In this document: positions 16,660-24,730 of the stretch, piece after piece
Layout: each line of letters starts with the position of its first letter
How positions within the stretch are numbered: position 1 is the stretch's first letter
NCBI GenBank assembly: GCA_020635655.1
Contig: JACJZI010000011.1
Location: 57,845-121,844 of the forward strand
DNA from: Flavobacteriales bacterium
GTDB taxonomy: Bacteria; Bacteroidota; Bacteroidia; Flavobacteriales_F; PHOS-HE28
Direction of reading: 5' to 3'
Length of the DNA: 64,000 nt
Notes under the pieces: model-generated
Databases searched by the model: none
Told to the model about the DNA's origin: nothing
What the model saw: the letters and a program-made list of their open reading frames with translations, nothing else
Made by a program: the position numbers and the translations under genes

Positions 16660-17796
16660 TCAGCCCTTCAAGGCGCCCAAGAGCATCTCCACGATGCGCT
16701 CGGCGGTGGACCGGTCCAGATCGTGGAAAAGGGGCAGGCACATCACGGTGTCGGCCATGCCCTCCGCTATCGGGCACTCACCCTGCCGGGAAACATAGGG
16801 CAGTTGTGTACAGGCCGGCCGGAAATACCTCCGGGGAAAGACGTTCCCCGCGTTGAGTACCCGACGCGCATGCTCCAGGACCTCCGAGGAGGGGAACACT
16901 ACGGGGAAATAGGCGTGGTTGTAGCCGATACCTTCCGGAACACGGGCCAACCCGAGCGGACCGCCCTGCAACAGCTCGTGGTAGTATTCCCACTGGGATC
17001 TGCGTGCGGCCATGATCGCATCGTAGTACTTCAGATTGGCCACCCCCATGGCGGCATGCATCTCGGAGTTCTTCGCGTTCATGCCGGGGATGAAGAACTC
17101 CTCACCCCACTGGCCCATGGTGCGCATGAGCACGAGCCTGCGCTGCAGGTCCGGATCGCCGGCATGCATGCTGCCACCTTCCACCGTATGGAAGATCTTG
17201 GTGGCGTGGTAGCTCGTGGTGCTCACGTCGCCATGCTCCAGGATACTGCGTCCGTTCAAGGTGGTGCCGAAGGCATGGGCCCCATCGTAAAGCACCTTGA
17301 GGCCGTACCTGCGTGCGATGTCCGCGATCGCCTCCACATCGCACGGGATGCCATAGACATGTGTGGCGACGATGCCCGTGGTGCGGGGGGTGATCCGCTC
17401 CTCGATACGGGCGGGATCGATACAGAACGTACCCGGGTCCACATCCACGAACACCGGCGTGCAGCCCTCCCACATGATGCTCGTCGTGGTCACCGGATGC
17501 GAGAATGCCGTGGTGATCACATCGCCTTTCAATTCGAGCGCCCGGATGGCGAGGTGCAGTGCGATGGTCCCGTTCACGATGAAGACGGAACCGGGCAGCC
17601 CGAACCGCTCCCCCAAAGCCCGCTCGAACTCCTGCACCAAGGGGCCGTGGTTGGTCACGTACCCACGGTCCCAGACGCCCCGCATCAACTCCATGTACTC
17701 CTCGAAAGGCGGCATGAAGGCGCGCGTGACATAGACCGGCTCCTCGAACCTGTCGTTCACCTTTTCCGGCATCTCCTGTACGGACCCTTGTGGCAT
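16660..17796 (-). CDS. DegT/DnrJ/EryC1/StrS-family sugar aminotransferase
   Basis: This 378-residue PLP enzyme has the expected family signature: NGTIALHLAI (75-84, phosphate-binding loop), VLYDGAHAFG (168-177, Asp171) and SYHATKIFHTVEGG (195-208), where Lys200 should form the Schiff base with PLP. Family members transaminate nucleotide-linked keto sugars, giving amino sugars such as dTDP-4-amino-4,6-dideoxyhexoses or 3-amino sugars. No nucleotide-sugar dehydratase is in the window, so the substrate must come from genes elsewhere. It ends convergently 14 bases from the plus-strand DegT-like gene. Confidence 0.93.
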   Translation of the reverse strand: MPQGSVQEMPEKVNDRFEEPVYVTRAFMPPFEEYMELMRGVWDRGYVTNHGPLVQEFERALGERFGLPGSVFIVNGTIALHLAIRALELKGDVITTAFSHPVTTTSIMWEGCTPVFVDVDPGTFCIDPARIEERITPRTTGIVATHVYGIPCDVEAIADIARRYGLKVLYDGAHAFGTTLNGRSILEHGDVSTTSYHATKIFHTVEGGSMHAGDPDLQRRLVLMRTMGQWGEEFFIPGMNAKNSEMHAAMGVANLKYYDAIMAARRSQWEYYHELLQGGPLGLARVPEGIGYNHAYFPVVFPSSEVLEHARRVLNAGNVFPRRYFRPACTQLPYVSRQGECPIAEGMADTVMCLPLFHDLDRSTAERIVEMLLGALKG

Positions 17797-17823
17797 CGTT
17801 CTTCCCGGCTGTTCGGATCCCCG

Positions 17824-17831
17824 TAAATGTA
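17824..17831 (-). promoter_or_regulatory. -7-like box TACATTTA before the aminotransferase
   Basis: Minus-strand TACATTTA differs from TAnnTTTG at the last base and lies 27 bases before the ATG at 17796. Confidence 0.35.
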
Positions 17832-17847
17832 GGTGATCCGAGGTACC

Positions 17848-18666
17848 TCAGTGCCCCGAACGCTCGTCCAGATCGGGCATTCCGCCCAACAGGTCGGCAA
17901 GTTGTGCGAGGTGGGGCGCATAGAATACGCGGAGGCGTTCTTCCATGTCCGGGGCAATGCCCTCCGCATAGGGCCTGACGTTGGATCGGACCTCGCGCAA
18001 CGGTGCATCGAAACGCGGCATTTCCAGGCCCATGTGCTCCAGGATCGCCCGGACCACGCCCTCCGGGTCCTTTTTGAAGTTCGGGTAGGTGAATAGCAGG
18101 AGCCGATCCTTCGGGAAGAGGCCCATGTAGCGTTCAAGCTGTGGCGCGTAGCAGCCCCGTTGGAGATAGTGCGTCCGTTCCAATGGCATGGTGAGCTCCT
18201 GCTGCATGGCCTCCTCGAAACTGCGCGGGTCGTGCAGATGTGCGTTCACGGGATGGTCCTGCAACTGGTGGAACATGTTCCAATCGCTGTAGGCGCGCTT
18301 CACGGGATCCCTGAGCACGGCCACAAGAAGCACGTCGGGCAGATGGTGGCGGATGCGTTCCGCCGCCCTTGGATGGGCGAGATAGCTCGGGGTGGCATCC
18401 AGGGTGCGCCAGCCGCTGCCGCGGAGCGGTCGCAACGGCAGTTGCGGCAGGTAATGGGACCAACCCCGTGCATAGGCCGTATCGTCGCTGAAGAATCCCA
18501 TCTCCTTGCGGGCCGGGGGCACGATCGCCGGGTGCTTCACCAGCATGTCGAACAAGGCGGAGGTGCCGGCCTTTTGGGCACCGATCACGAGCAGGTCGGG
18601 CATCAACCGGGGCCGCCAGGGTGCCACCCAACGCTTGACCGCCCGCTTCAATCGACCTTCCGCCAT
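17848..18666 (-). CDS. Sulfotransferase (PAPS-dependent)
   Basis: From the ATG at 18666 the protein has 272 residues with both PAPS-binding elements of carbohydrate sulfotransferases: LLVIGAQKAGTSALF (25-39, 5'-phosphosulfate loop) and VAVLRDPVKRAYSDW (3'-phosphate loop; Arg and Ser ligands). A following YxxQLERYM segment is also family-typical. The gene overlaps the end of the ABC ATPase gene by 19 bases; a longer open frame reaching far into that gene has no conserved sequence and is rejected. Placement directly after the exporter genes suggests sulfation of the exported glycan. Confidence 0.87.
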   Translation of the reverse strand: MAEGRLKRAVKRWVAPWRPRLMPDLLVIGAQKAGTSALFDMLVKHPAIVPPARKEMGFFSDDTAYARGWSHYLPQLPLRPLRGSGWRTLDATPSYLAHPRAAERIRHHLPDVLLVAVLRDPVKRAYSDWNMFHQLQDHPVNAHLHDPRSFEEAMQQELTMPLERTHYLQRGCYAPQLERYMGLFPKDRLLLFTYPNFKKDPEGVVRAILEHMGLEMPRFDAPLREVRSNVRPYAEGIAPDMEERLRVFYAPHLAQLADLLGGMPDLDERSGH

Positions 18667-19919
18667 GGCAACCGGGGTCTGATCACACCGCCGTGGCTCC
18701 GGAAAAAGGTGCCGCGCCGCTTGGCCTCCTGCAGGGTGAAGGAGATCGTCTCCTCCACCCGGAAATAGAACCGCCCGTTGCGGATCACGTTCACGGTCAC
18801 GCGGTAGTCCCCATCGTTCAACAGTCCGCCCGGCACCGGACATTCCACGGTATGCTCACCGATGGGGAACATTTGCTGGGCCGTGGGTTCATCGCGGTAG
18901 TTGCTGTTGAACACCAGAACGTCGTCATCGTTGATCAGATGGATACCCACGGTGATGTCACCGCTTTCCACCGCTTGGTTCCGGAACCGGATGGAGATGC
19001 GGAAGGGATCGTCGATGGTGAGCACGCCCTCCCCCGCGTCGTGTGCTAGCGCCACCCGGACAAGGTCCAGGTCCTCCCGCCCGGGCGCGGTCCCTTCCGG
19101 CCAGGTCGCCTCCGCACGTTGCACGGTGTAGGTATGCAGGTACTTCTTGACGACCTCATCGGGTGGACCGTCCATGATGAGCTTGCCGTCCTGCAACCAG
19201 ATCACACGTGAGCAAAGGCTTTGCACGGCCACCATGTTGTGGCTCACGAAAAGCACCGTACGACCGCTGCCGGCCACGTCCTTCATCTTGCCCAGGCACT
19301 TTCGCTGGAATTCCGCATCGCCCACCGCCAGCACCTCGTCGATGATCATGATCTCCGGCTCCAGATGCGCGGCCACCGCGAAACCCAGTCGCACCTTCAT
19401 GCCGCTGCTGTAGCGCTTGGTCGGTGTGTCGATGTGGTGTTGGATCCCGCTGAAGGCGATGATCTCGTCCAGCTTCCTGTCGATCTCCGCGATCTTCATT
19501 CCGAGGATCGTGCCGTTCAGGTAGATGTTCTCGCGTCCGGTCAGTTCGGGGTTGAACCCGGTGCCCACCTCCAACAGGCTGCTGACCCGCCCCTTCATCC
19601 GCACCACGCCTTGCGTGGGTGTGGTGATCCGTGAGAGGAGTTTGAGCAGGGTGCTCTTTCCGGCGCCGTTCTTCCCGATGATCCCCAGGATCTCGCCCCT
19701 GCGGACCTCGAAGGTCACACCGCGCAGCGCCCAGAACAGATCTCCGCTCCGCTGATCGTCCGCATCCGCGTCCAGGGGGGCCAGCGGGTTGGGCCGGCCA
19801 CGCAGGGAGGCCCAAAGCACGCGCAATTCGTCTCCCAGCGTGGCACCTCCGATCACGCCGAGCCGGTAGCTCTTCCTCAGGTCCTCGACCTCGATGACAT
19901 GTGGATCGTCGGCGCTCAT
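18648..19919 (-). CDS. ABC polysaccharide exporter, ATP-binding subunit (Wzt-like) with C-terminal recognition domain
   Basis: The start at 19919 overlaps the permease stop as TGATG, giving 423 residues; the frame stays open further upstream but only across the permease gene. Residues 5-250 form the ATPase: Walker A GKNGAGKST (about 82-90), signature YSSGMKVRLGF, Walker B IMIIDEVLAVGD. Residues about 290-423 form a beta-rich domain (FRISIRFRN, VGIHLINDDD, GDYRVTVNVI) like the Wzt C-terminal domain that recognises the finished glycan end in ABC-dependent O-antigen export. This implies that chain termination, perhaps by methyl or phosphate groups from neighbouring enzymes, marks the glycan for export. 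Confidence 0.94.
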   Translation of the reverse strand: MSADDPHVIEVEDLRKSYRLGVIGGATLGDELRVLWASLRGRPNPLAPLDADADDQRSGDLFWALRGVTFEVRRGEILGIIGKNGAGKSTLLKLLSRITTPTQGVVRMKGRVSSLLEVGTGFNPELTGRENIYLNGTILGMKIAEIDRKLDEIIAFSGIQHHIDTPTKRYSSGMKVRLGFAVAAHLEPEIMIIDEVLAVGDAEFQRKCLGKMKDVAGSGRTVLFVSHNMVAVQSLCSRVIWLQDGKLIMDGPPDEVVKKYLHTYTVQRAEATWPEGTAPGREDLDLVRVALAHDAGEGVLTIDDPFRISIRFRNQAVESGDITVGIHLINDDDVLVFNSNYRDEPTAQQMFPIGEHTVECPVPGGLLNDGDYRVTVNVIRNGRFYFRVEETISFTLQEAKRRGTFFRSHGGVIRPRLPWRKVD

Positions 19920-20794
19920 ACGATATCCGCGAAGGAGCGCTCCACGCGATGGAACACCATCAGGCCAACGCCCACGACCACGGCCGTCACCACCGCGGTG
20001 TAGCCCAATCCCGCCCAGTCGATCGGCTTGCCGAAGAAGATCGCGCGTGTGGCCTCGATCACCGGCGTCATCGGATTGAGCTTGAATATCCGCAGCAGCC
20101 AGGGCACCTTGGCCAATCGGTCCAACGGCATGATCACCGGGCTCGCGTACATCAGCAACTGCACGCCAAAACCGACCAGAAAGCTCAGGTCGCGGTACTT
20201 GGTCGTCATGGACGAGACCAACACCCCCACCCCAAGGCCCAGCGCGGCCATCATCAGGATCAGGAGGGGCATGGCGGCAACCCAGGGGGACAAGTGCCAT
20301 TTGACCGGTCCTTTCACCCAATATGTGAAGTAGAAGAGCAGGAAAGTGGCCAATTGAATGAGGTAGCTCACCAAACTGCTCAGGGTCATGCTCACCGGAA
20401 CCACCAATCGGGGGAAGTAGACCTTGCTCATCACGTTCGCCCCGCCCACGAAGGTCTTCGAGGTGCGGTTGATCACGCCCGCGAAATAGTTCCATGAAAC
20501 GATCCCGCTGAGATAGAAAAGGATGGCGGGCACGTCCGGCGGCGACAATCCGGCCGCCTTGCCGAAGATGAACGCGAAGGTGAACGTGGTGGTCAGGGGT
20601 TGGATCACATGCCAGAGCGGTCCGAGCACGGTCTGTTTGTACTGGGCCGTGATGTCCCGATGCGCCATCAACCTGACCAGGTCGCGATAGTGCCAGAACT
20701 CCTTCAGGTCGATCCTCCACCACTCCTGACGCGGAACGAGTACGATGTCCCAATCCTCGCTGCGCGTCGCTGCCGTTGATCCCGTGCTACCCAT
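19916..20794 (-). CDS. ABC polysaccharide exporter, permease subunit (Wzm-like)
   Basis: This 292-residue integral membrane protein belongs to the ABC-2 permease family: an amphipathic N-terminal helix region (WWRIDLKEFWHYRDLVRLM), ITAQYKQTVLGPLWHVIQP leading into the first helix, and about six hydrophobic segments. It pairs with the Wzt-like ATPase, to which it is coupled by a TGATG overlap, to move undecaprenyl-linked glycan to the periplasm. It starts 14 bases after the Wzc-like gene, so all three are likely one transcript from the promoter near 23311. Confidence 0.94.
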   Translation of the reverse strand: MGSTGSTAATRSEDWDIVLVPRQEWWRIDLKEFWHYRDLVRLMAHRDITAQYKQTVLGPLWHVIQPLTTTFTFAFIFGKAAGLSPPDVPAILFYLSGIVSWNYFAGVINRTSKTFVGGANVMSKVYFPRLVVPVSMTLSSLVSYLIQLATFLLFYFTYWVKGPVKWHLSPWVAAMPLLILMMAALGLGVGVLVSSMTTKYRDLSFLVGFGVQLLMYASPVIMPLDRLAKVPWLLRIFKLNPMTPVIEATRAIFFGKPIDWAGLGYTAVVTAVVVGVGLMVFHRVERSFADIV

Positions 20795-20808
20795 CGGCCG
20801 GTCCGGGA

Positions 20809-23250
20809 TCAGCTTTTCGTTCCGGTGTCCGGGCGTTCACCATCCTTCTTCTTCGATCGCATGCGACGCCTGTAGCCATATCCATAGCCATAGCCATATC
20901 CATAACCCGTTCCGTATCCATATGCATATCGATAACCGTATCCGTAATTGGTGTTGTAGTAGTATTTCGACTTCTTCATACGCACACCATTCAGGATGAA
21001 GCCGAAGTTCGGGACCGGATTGTCCTTGAAAACATCCATCGCGTTCCGCATATGGTCCTTGTTCGCAAAACGCGTGTTCACCACGAACAAGGTGGCATCC
21101 ACATGTTTCATCATCACCAAGGCATCCGTGATGAGGCCGACCGGTGGAGTATCGATCAATACGTAATCATAGTGTTCCCTTCCGAACCGGAACAACTCCT
21201 CGAGCCGCTTGCTCAGAACGAGTTCGGAAGCGTTGGGAGGGGTCGGCCCGGAAAGCGCCACGTGGAAATTCTCGATGTGGGTCGGCTGCACCACATCTTC
21301 CAGAGAGGCCTTGTTCACAAGGAAATTGCTAAGGCCCACCGCGCTGCTCATGTTCAGGCCGGTGCCCACCTTCGGTTTGTGCAGGTCGAGTTCCAGCAGG
21401 AGCACCCGTTTGCCGGCCTTGGCCAGTATGGCACCAAGGTTCACGGAACAGAAGGTCTTGCCTTCATTGGGCCTGTAGCTCGTGACCAGCACCACCTTTC
21501 CCCTGTCCGTAGCCGGCAGGTATTCGAGGTTGGTCCGTACCGTTCGAAAGCTCTCGGTGATGGCGGCCTTGGGGTCGCTGTCCACCACCACGTAGTTCTC
21601 CTCCGCCTTGTCGGATGCGATGATCTCGCCGAACACAGGCAACGGAGCGATCTCCTTCAGTTGGTCCGCATTCTCAATGCGGTCGTAGAACAGGACGCGC
21701 ACGAATACGACCAACAAGGACAGGACCACGCCGCCGACGATGAACGTGTAGAGTATCTTCAGCTTGTCAGGTCTTACCACCCCCAACGACCTGGCGCGTT
21801 CGATCACCTTGGTCTGGGGCACGATGCCTGCACGTGCGATCACCGTGTTCGCGCGTTTCTCCAACAGGAACAGGTACAGCTTCTCGTTCACCTGCACTTT
21901 GCGCTCGATGTTCAGGATGTCACGCTGCTCCAGCGGCACGCTGCGGATCATGGCCTCGTAGTCCGAGATCTGCCCGTTGATGTCCTCGATCTTCTCCCGG
22001 ATGGCCTGCTTGGAGTTGTGGATGTAGACCAGCAGGTTCGCCTTGTTCAATTTGATCGTCTCGTCCAGCTGTTCGATGCCCATGTTCTCCTCTGTGGCGA
22101 TGTACAACAGGGAGTTGCGGTTCATCTGCATGTTGTACAACTCGGTGAGCGTCTGCTTCAGGAAGACGTCGTCCTCGAGGATGTAGAAGCTCGGGGGAAG
22201 AAGCTTGTCCTTGTCGGAAATGTTCAGAACGTAGTTCTCCAGATTGTCCAGGCTTTGGATCATCAGCTCGTCCTTCCGCTTCTCATTGTCATAGGACACG
22301 AGTTGGCTGAAGTAGCGGTTCTCCTCCCGGTCCAGGTCGAGGATGCTCTTGCTCTCCTTGTATTGCTGGAGCTCGTCCTCGTACTTGTTCAGGATCACGG
22401 TGACCTCGTCGAGCTGCTTGTCGATGTAGCTCAGGGTCTTCTCATTGATCTCGATCTCGCTTCGTTGTGTGTAGTCGATGTAGACCTGACTGAGCGTGTC
22501 CAGGAACATCTTGGCCCGGGCTGCGATCTCATCCTCGACCGTGACCTCCAAGATCGTGGTGTAGTCCAGGTTCTCCACGGACATGCTGTTCTTGTACTTG
22601 CCCACCAACCAGGGACGGCTGTTCCGCACGAACTGATAGTCCGAGGACGCGATCTTTTCCAGGCTTGCAGGGGTGATGCGTTCGTTCCTGGTGATCCGGA
22701 GAAGGAAGTCGCTCTCGACGACATCCTGATCGAAGGGGTAGACCTTGGAGATGATCCCGGTACCTCCATCGTAGCTCAGTTCGAAGTGGTCGGGATCGAT
22801 GATCCGCAGATCGAACGGCTTCTGGTAGTATCGTGAGTTCAGCAGGTCGATGTTCACCGTGAAGGGCAGTGAGGCATACACCTGCGAGGTCTTGAACCGG
22901 CCGATGATGTAATAGGAAACGTCGAAATCGAGCTTGTCCAGCGCACGATCGATCAGATCGTAGGACGTGAGGACCCGCTTCTGGTTGACGATGTCCCCAT
23001 AAGCCGCTACGTAGCCGATGTTCTGATAGACCTGCGTCTGGTAATTGTAGATGTCCTTGTCCTTGAGCAGGATCTGGGCGCTGGCCCCGTACACTTCCGG
23101 GATCTTATAGGAATAGAGGTAGGAGAGCACGGCGGCCAGGGCCACGGCCACCACGACGAAGTACCAGTTCTTGGAAAAGATCCGCAGGAAATAGCGGAGG
23201 TCATTGACATCGATGATACCTCCTTTGGATCGGCTGTCCGCTGCGGCCAT
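20809..23250 (-). CDS. Polysaccharide co-polymerase/BY-kinase (Wzc/GumC-type) with Tyr-Gly repeat tail
   Basis: From the ATG at 23250 the protein has about 813 residues: membrane helix 1 (about 28-48), a large periplasmic domain with long coiled coils, membrane helix 2 (about 504-527), then a cytoplasmic BY-kinase. The kinase keeps Walker A (SYRPNEGKTFCSVNLG, near 595), a Walker A' with LLLELDLHKP, and Walker B (YDYVLIDTPPVG). Residues about 763-793 contain 15 tyrosines, mostly alternating with glycine: an extreme version of the autophosphorylated Tyr cluster. It controls chain length or export of the glycan. An upstream in-frame extension crosses the promoter at 23311-23318 and is rejected. 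Confidence 0.93.
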   Translation of the reverse strand: MAAADSRSKGGIIDVNDLRYFLRIFSKNWYFVVVAVALAAVLSYLYSYKIPEVYGASAQILLKDKDIYNYQTQVYQNIGYVAAYGDIVNQKRVLTSYDLIDRALDKLDFDVSYYIIGRFKTSQVYASLPFTVNIDLLNSRYYQKPFDLRIIDPDHFELSYDGGTGIISKVYPFDQDVVESDFLLRITRNERITPASLEKIASSDYQFVRNSRPWLVGKYKNSMSVENLDYTTILEVTVEDEIAARAKMFLDTLSQVYIDYTQRSEIEINEKTLSYIDKQLDEVTVILNKYEDELQQYKESKSILDLDREENRYFSQLVSYDNEKRKDELMIQSLDNLENYVLNISDKDKLLPPSFYILEDDVFLKQTLTELYNMQMNRNSLLYIATEENMGIEQLDETIKLNKANLLVYIHNSKQAIREKIEDINGQISDYEAMIRSVPLEQRDILNIERKVQVNEKLYLFLLEKRANTVIARAGIVPQTKVIERARSLGVVRPDKLKILYTFIVGGVVLSLLVVFVRVLFYDRIENADQLKEIAPLPVFGEIIASDKAEENYVVVDSDPKAAITESFRTVRTNLEYLPATDRGKVVLVTSYRPNEGKTFCSVNLGAILAKAGKRVLLLELDLHKPKVGTGLNMSSAVGLSNFLVNKASLEDVVQPTHIENFHVALSGPTPPNASELVLSKRLEELFRFGREHYDYVLIDTPPVGLITDALVMMKHVDATLFVVNTRFANKDHMRNAMDVFKDNPVPNFGFILNGVRMKKSKYYYNTNYGYGYRYAYGYGTGYGYGYGYGYGYRRRMRSKKKDGERPDTGTKS
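20872..20964 (-). repeat. Tyr-Gly codon microsatellite in the kinase tail
   Basis: The stretch is built of near-repeats of the 6-base unit CCATAG/CCATAT (plus strand), encoding alternating Tyr and Gly. Fifteen Tyr codons (TAT or TAC) fall in 31 codons. The repetition could vary in length by replication slippage without changing frame. Confidence 0.75.
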
Positions 23251-23310
23251 GGGATCTGTACCCGGCTCGGTGGCTCCGGCCAATGGGCCCGCCACGCGTT
23301 CAAGGGGCGG

Positions 23311-23318
23311 CAAATATA
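23311..23318 (-). promoter_or_regulatory. -7 box TATATTTG of the wzc/export operon
   Basis: Minus-strand TATATTTG matches the consensus fully and lies 60 bases before the ATG at 23250. A TTCG sits exactly 19 bases upstream, where a TTTG-like -33 element is expected. It is in the 224-base divergent gap 23251-23474, which carries only this and the opposite promoter. Confidence 0.6.
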
Positions 23319-23437
23319 GTCTTCCCAAGGGTGGTACCGAACCACGGATCACTCCCCTGGTCGTGCTTCAGAGGACGGTCATCGATCGTTGAAAACTGTT
23401 CATCGGGAGAGCCTGTCGTCACCCTGCCGGATATTTC

Positions 23438-23445
23438 TATTTTTG
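23438..23445 (+). promoter_or_regulatory. -7 box TATTTTTG of the exosortase operon
   Basis: TATTTTTG matches fully and lies 29 bases before the ATG at 23475. It is divergent from the wzc promoter. Confidence 0.55.
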
Positions 23446-23474
23446 CCGCGCACCCTAACAGAGCGGTCCGTTCC

Positions 23475-23690
23475 ATGAGGTCACTGCCACGCTTGCTTTT
23501 CACGTCCATCCTGCTGCTGCTGCCTCTACTGTCGGGGCTGATGGCGCAGCCGGGCGGGGGGCAGCCACCTTGCTGGCCACCGCCGTGCATCCCCATCGAC
23601 GGCGGTATCGGACTGCTGGCCGCCGCGGGTGCCGTCATCGGTGGCCGTTCCGCGTGGCGGTCCCGTCGTTCCCGCAAAGCGAAGTCCTGA
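23475..23690 (+). CDS. PID-CTERM mini-protein, putative exosortase substrate
   Basis: The 71-residue product has an N-terminal signal sequence (about 1-24, ending LMAQ), a short Pro/Cys-rich mature part (GGGQPPCWPPPC, two cysteines), then PIDGG (40-44), one hydrophobic helix (about 45-56) and a strongly basic tail (RSAWRSRRSRKAKS). Sequence motif, helix and Arg cluster make the tripartite C-terminal signal recognised by exosortases; PIDGG matches what is known in Bacteroidota as PID-CTERM. It lies 5 bases before the exosortase gene. After cleavage only about 15-20 residues would remain, so it may be a surface-linked or released micro-peptide. The start was chosen by the signal peptide and the promoter 29 bases upstream. 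Confidence 0.8.
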   Translation: MRSLPRLLFTSILLLLPLLSGLMAQPGGGQPPCWPPPCIPIDGGIGLLAAAGAVIGGRSAWRSRRSRKAKS

Positions 23691-23695
23691 CCCCC

Positions 23696-24250
23696 ATGGG
23701 TATCCTTCCCACCATCAAGGTGGCGAAGCGCGACCCTGTCGTACGTTTCCTGGTGACCGCAGCCCTGCTGTACCTCGGCTGGTATCTTTTCTACGAGCTC
23801 GTGGTCCATCCCTGGGGACGGATCGATCACGCGGTGATCGACGGGCTGATATGGACCAGTGGGACCATCCTGAGCGCATTGGGATATGCACTGATACCCG
23901 AGCCGGCCAATGCCGAAATGATCCGGACCATCGGTGTGGAGGGCGGAAGTCTACTATGGATCGGAGACCCATGCAACGGCGTTTCGCTCTTCGCCGTGTT
24001 CCTGATCTTCCTGATCGCCTACCCCGGGCCGCTGCGCCACAAGCTTTGGTACGCCCCCCTCGGCCTGACGCTGATCTTCCTTGTCAATGCACTGAGGATA
24101 GTGGCATTGTGCATCATCGTTTCGATCGATTACGAGCTGCTGAACTTCAACCACGACTACACCTTCTATGTCGTGGTCTATGGGGTGGTGCTCTTGCTAT
24201 GGGTCATCTGGGTCCGGCGATATGCCCGCATCGAACCAGCCCATCCATGA
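23696..24250 (+). CDS. Exosortase family protein (XrtX/XrtF-like)
   Basis: This 184-residue polytopic protein has about five to six membrane segments and the exosortase/archaeosortase catalytic set: Cys93 in GDPCNGVSLF, Arg134 in NALRIVALC and His153 in NFNHDYTFY. The family cleaves or transfers proteins at C-terminal sorting signals in the cytoplasmic membrane and is often linked to exopolysaccharide loci, as here. It starts 5 bases after the PID-CTERM gene and overlaps its companion gene as ATGA. The subtype is called from size and neighbours; XrtX is preferred over XrtF but not proven. Confidence 0.9.
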   Translation: MGILPTIKVAKRDPVVRFLVTAALLYLGWYLFYELVVHPWGRIDHAVIDGLIWTSGTILSALGYALIPEPANAEMIRTIGVEGGSLLWIGDPCNGVSLFAVFLIFLIAYPGPLRHKLWYAPLGLTLIFLVNALRIVALCIIVSIDYELLNFNHDYTFYVVVYGVVLLLWVIWVRRYARIEPAHP

Positions 24251-24723
24251 GCCGTCGATCAATGACCGCTTTCGTGCTGTTGCTCGCGATACCGATCGGT
24301 GCTCTGCGCGAATTCCTCTTCATCAACCTGAACTACCAGATCGACCACTTGCGTCGCGGCACGGCCTTCTCCTATGCCCATTCCCTGTTCCAAGGCTGGG
24401 TGGACGGTTGGTCGCTGCAGGACCTTGTTCTGCTGAAATGGACCTTTACCCTGGTCTTCATTGCAGTGATGCTGTCGTTGGCCCTGCTGCTGGCCCGCAT
24501 CCAGTATGGCTCTCATCGCTATGCACCGTCCATCATCGTCGGTTTTGTTGGCTTGTCAGCGATCGCCCTGCTTTTACATTCCCTACGGGGCAGCTCCGAT
24601 GCGATGGCGCGCGTGGCGGTCGTTCTGCTCCACGCGCTCCAATATCCCGTGCCGTTGCTCTTCATTTTCCTCGCACGTCCATTGGTCGCCCAAAAAGCAA
24701 GGACGGATCTTCCGTCGGACTGA
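24247..24723 (+). CDS. Exosortase-associated four-helix membrane protein
   Basis: The 158-residue protein contains four hydrophobic segments (about 7-20, 63-82, 93-112 and 124-146) and the segment REFLFINLNYQID after helix 1, resembling the small membrane protein that accompanies exosortases in Bacteroidota. Its ATG overlaps the exosortase stop (ATGA), a strong sign of joint action. The role of these companions is unknown; they may hold or present the substrate. Confidence 0.8.
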   Translation: MSRRSMTAFVLLLAIPIGALREFLFINLNYQIDHLRRGTAFSYAHSLFQGWVDGWSLQDLVLLKWTFTLVFIAVMLSLALLLARIQYGSHRYAPSIIVGFVGLSAIALLLHSLRGSSDAMARVAVVLLHALQYPVPLLFIFLARPLVAQKARTDLPSD

Positions 24724-24730
24724 TCATTCG

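Noticed and set aside
15994..17826. A 610-codon plus-strand open frame across the DegT genes
   Set aside because: It lies over two clearly conserved genes in other frames, and its translation has low-complexity, Arg/Gly/Pro/His-rich composition with no motif; high GC makes stop codons rare in antisense frames.
18648..20753. A possible 701-residue fusion of ABC ATPase with an upstream region
   Set aside because: The additional 278 residues overlap the permease gene in another frame and have no conserved sequence; the TGATG start at 19919 is better.
20872..20964. Short regular repeats that could suggest a CRISPR-like array or a satellite
   Set aside because: They are 6-base codon-pair repeats within a coding frame, with no spacers or longer palindromic repeats.
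20776..22836. A 686-codon plus-strand open frame antisense to wzc
   Set aside because: Its sequence is rich in His, Gln, Val and Leu with no domain pattern and mirrors the well-conserved BY-kinase gene.
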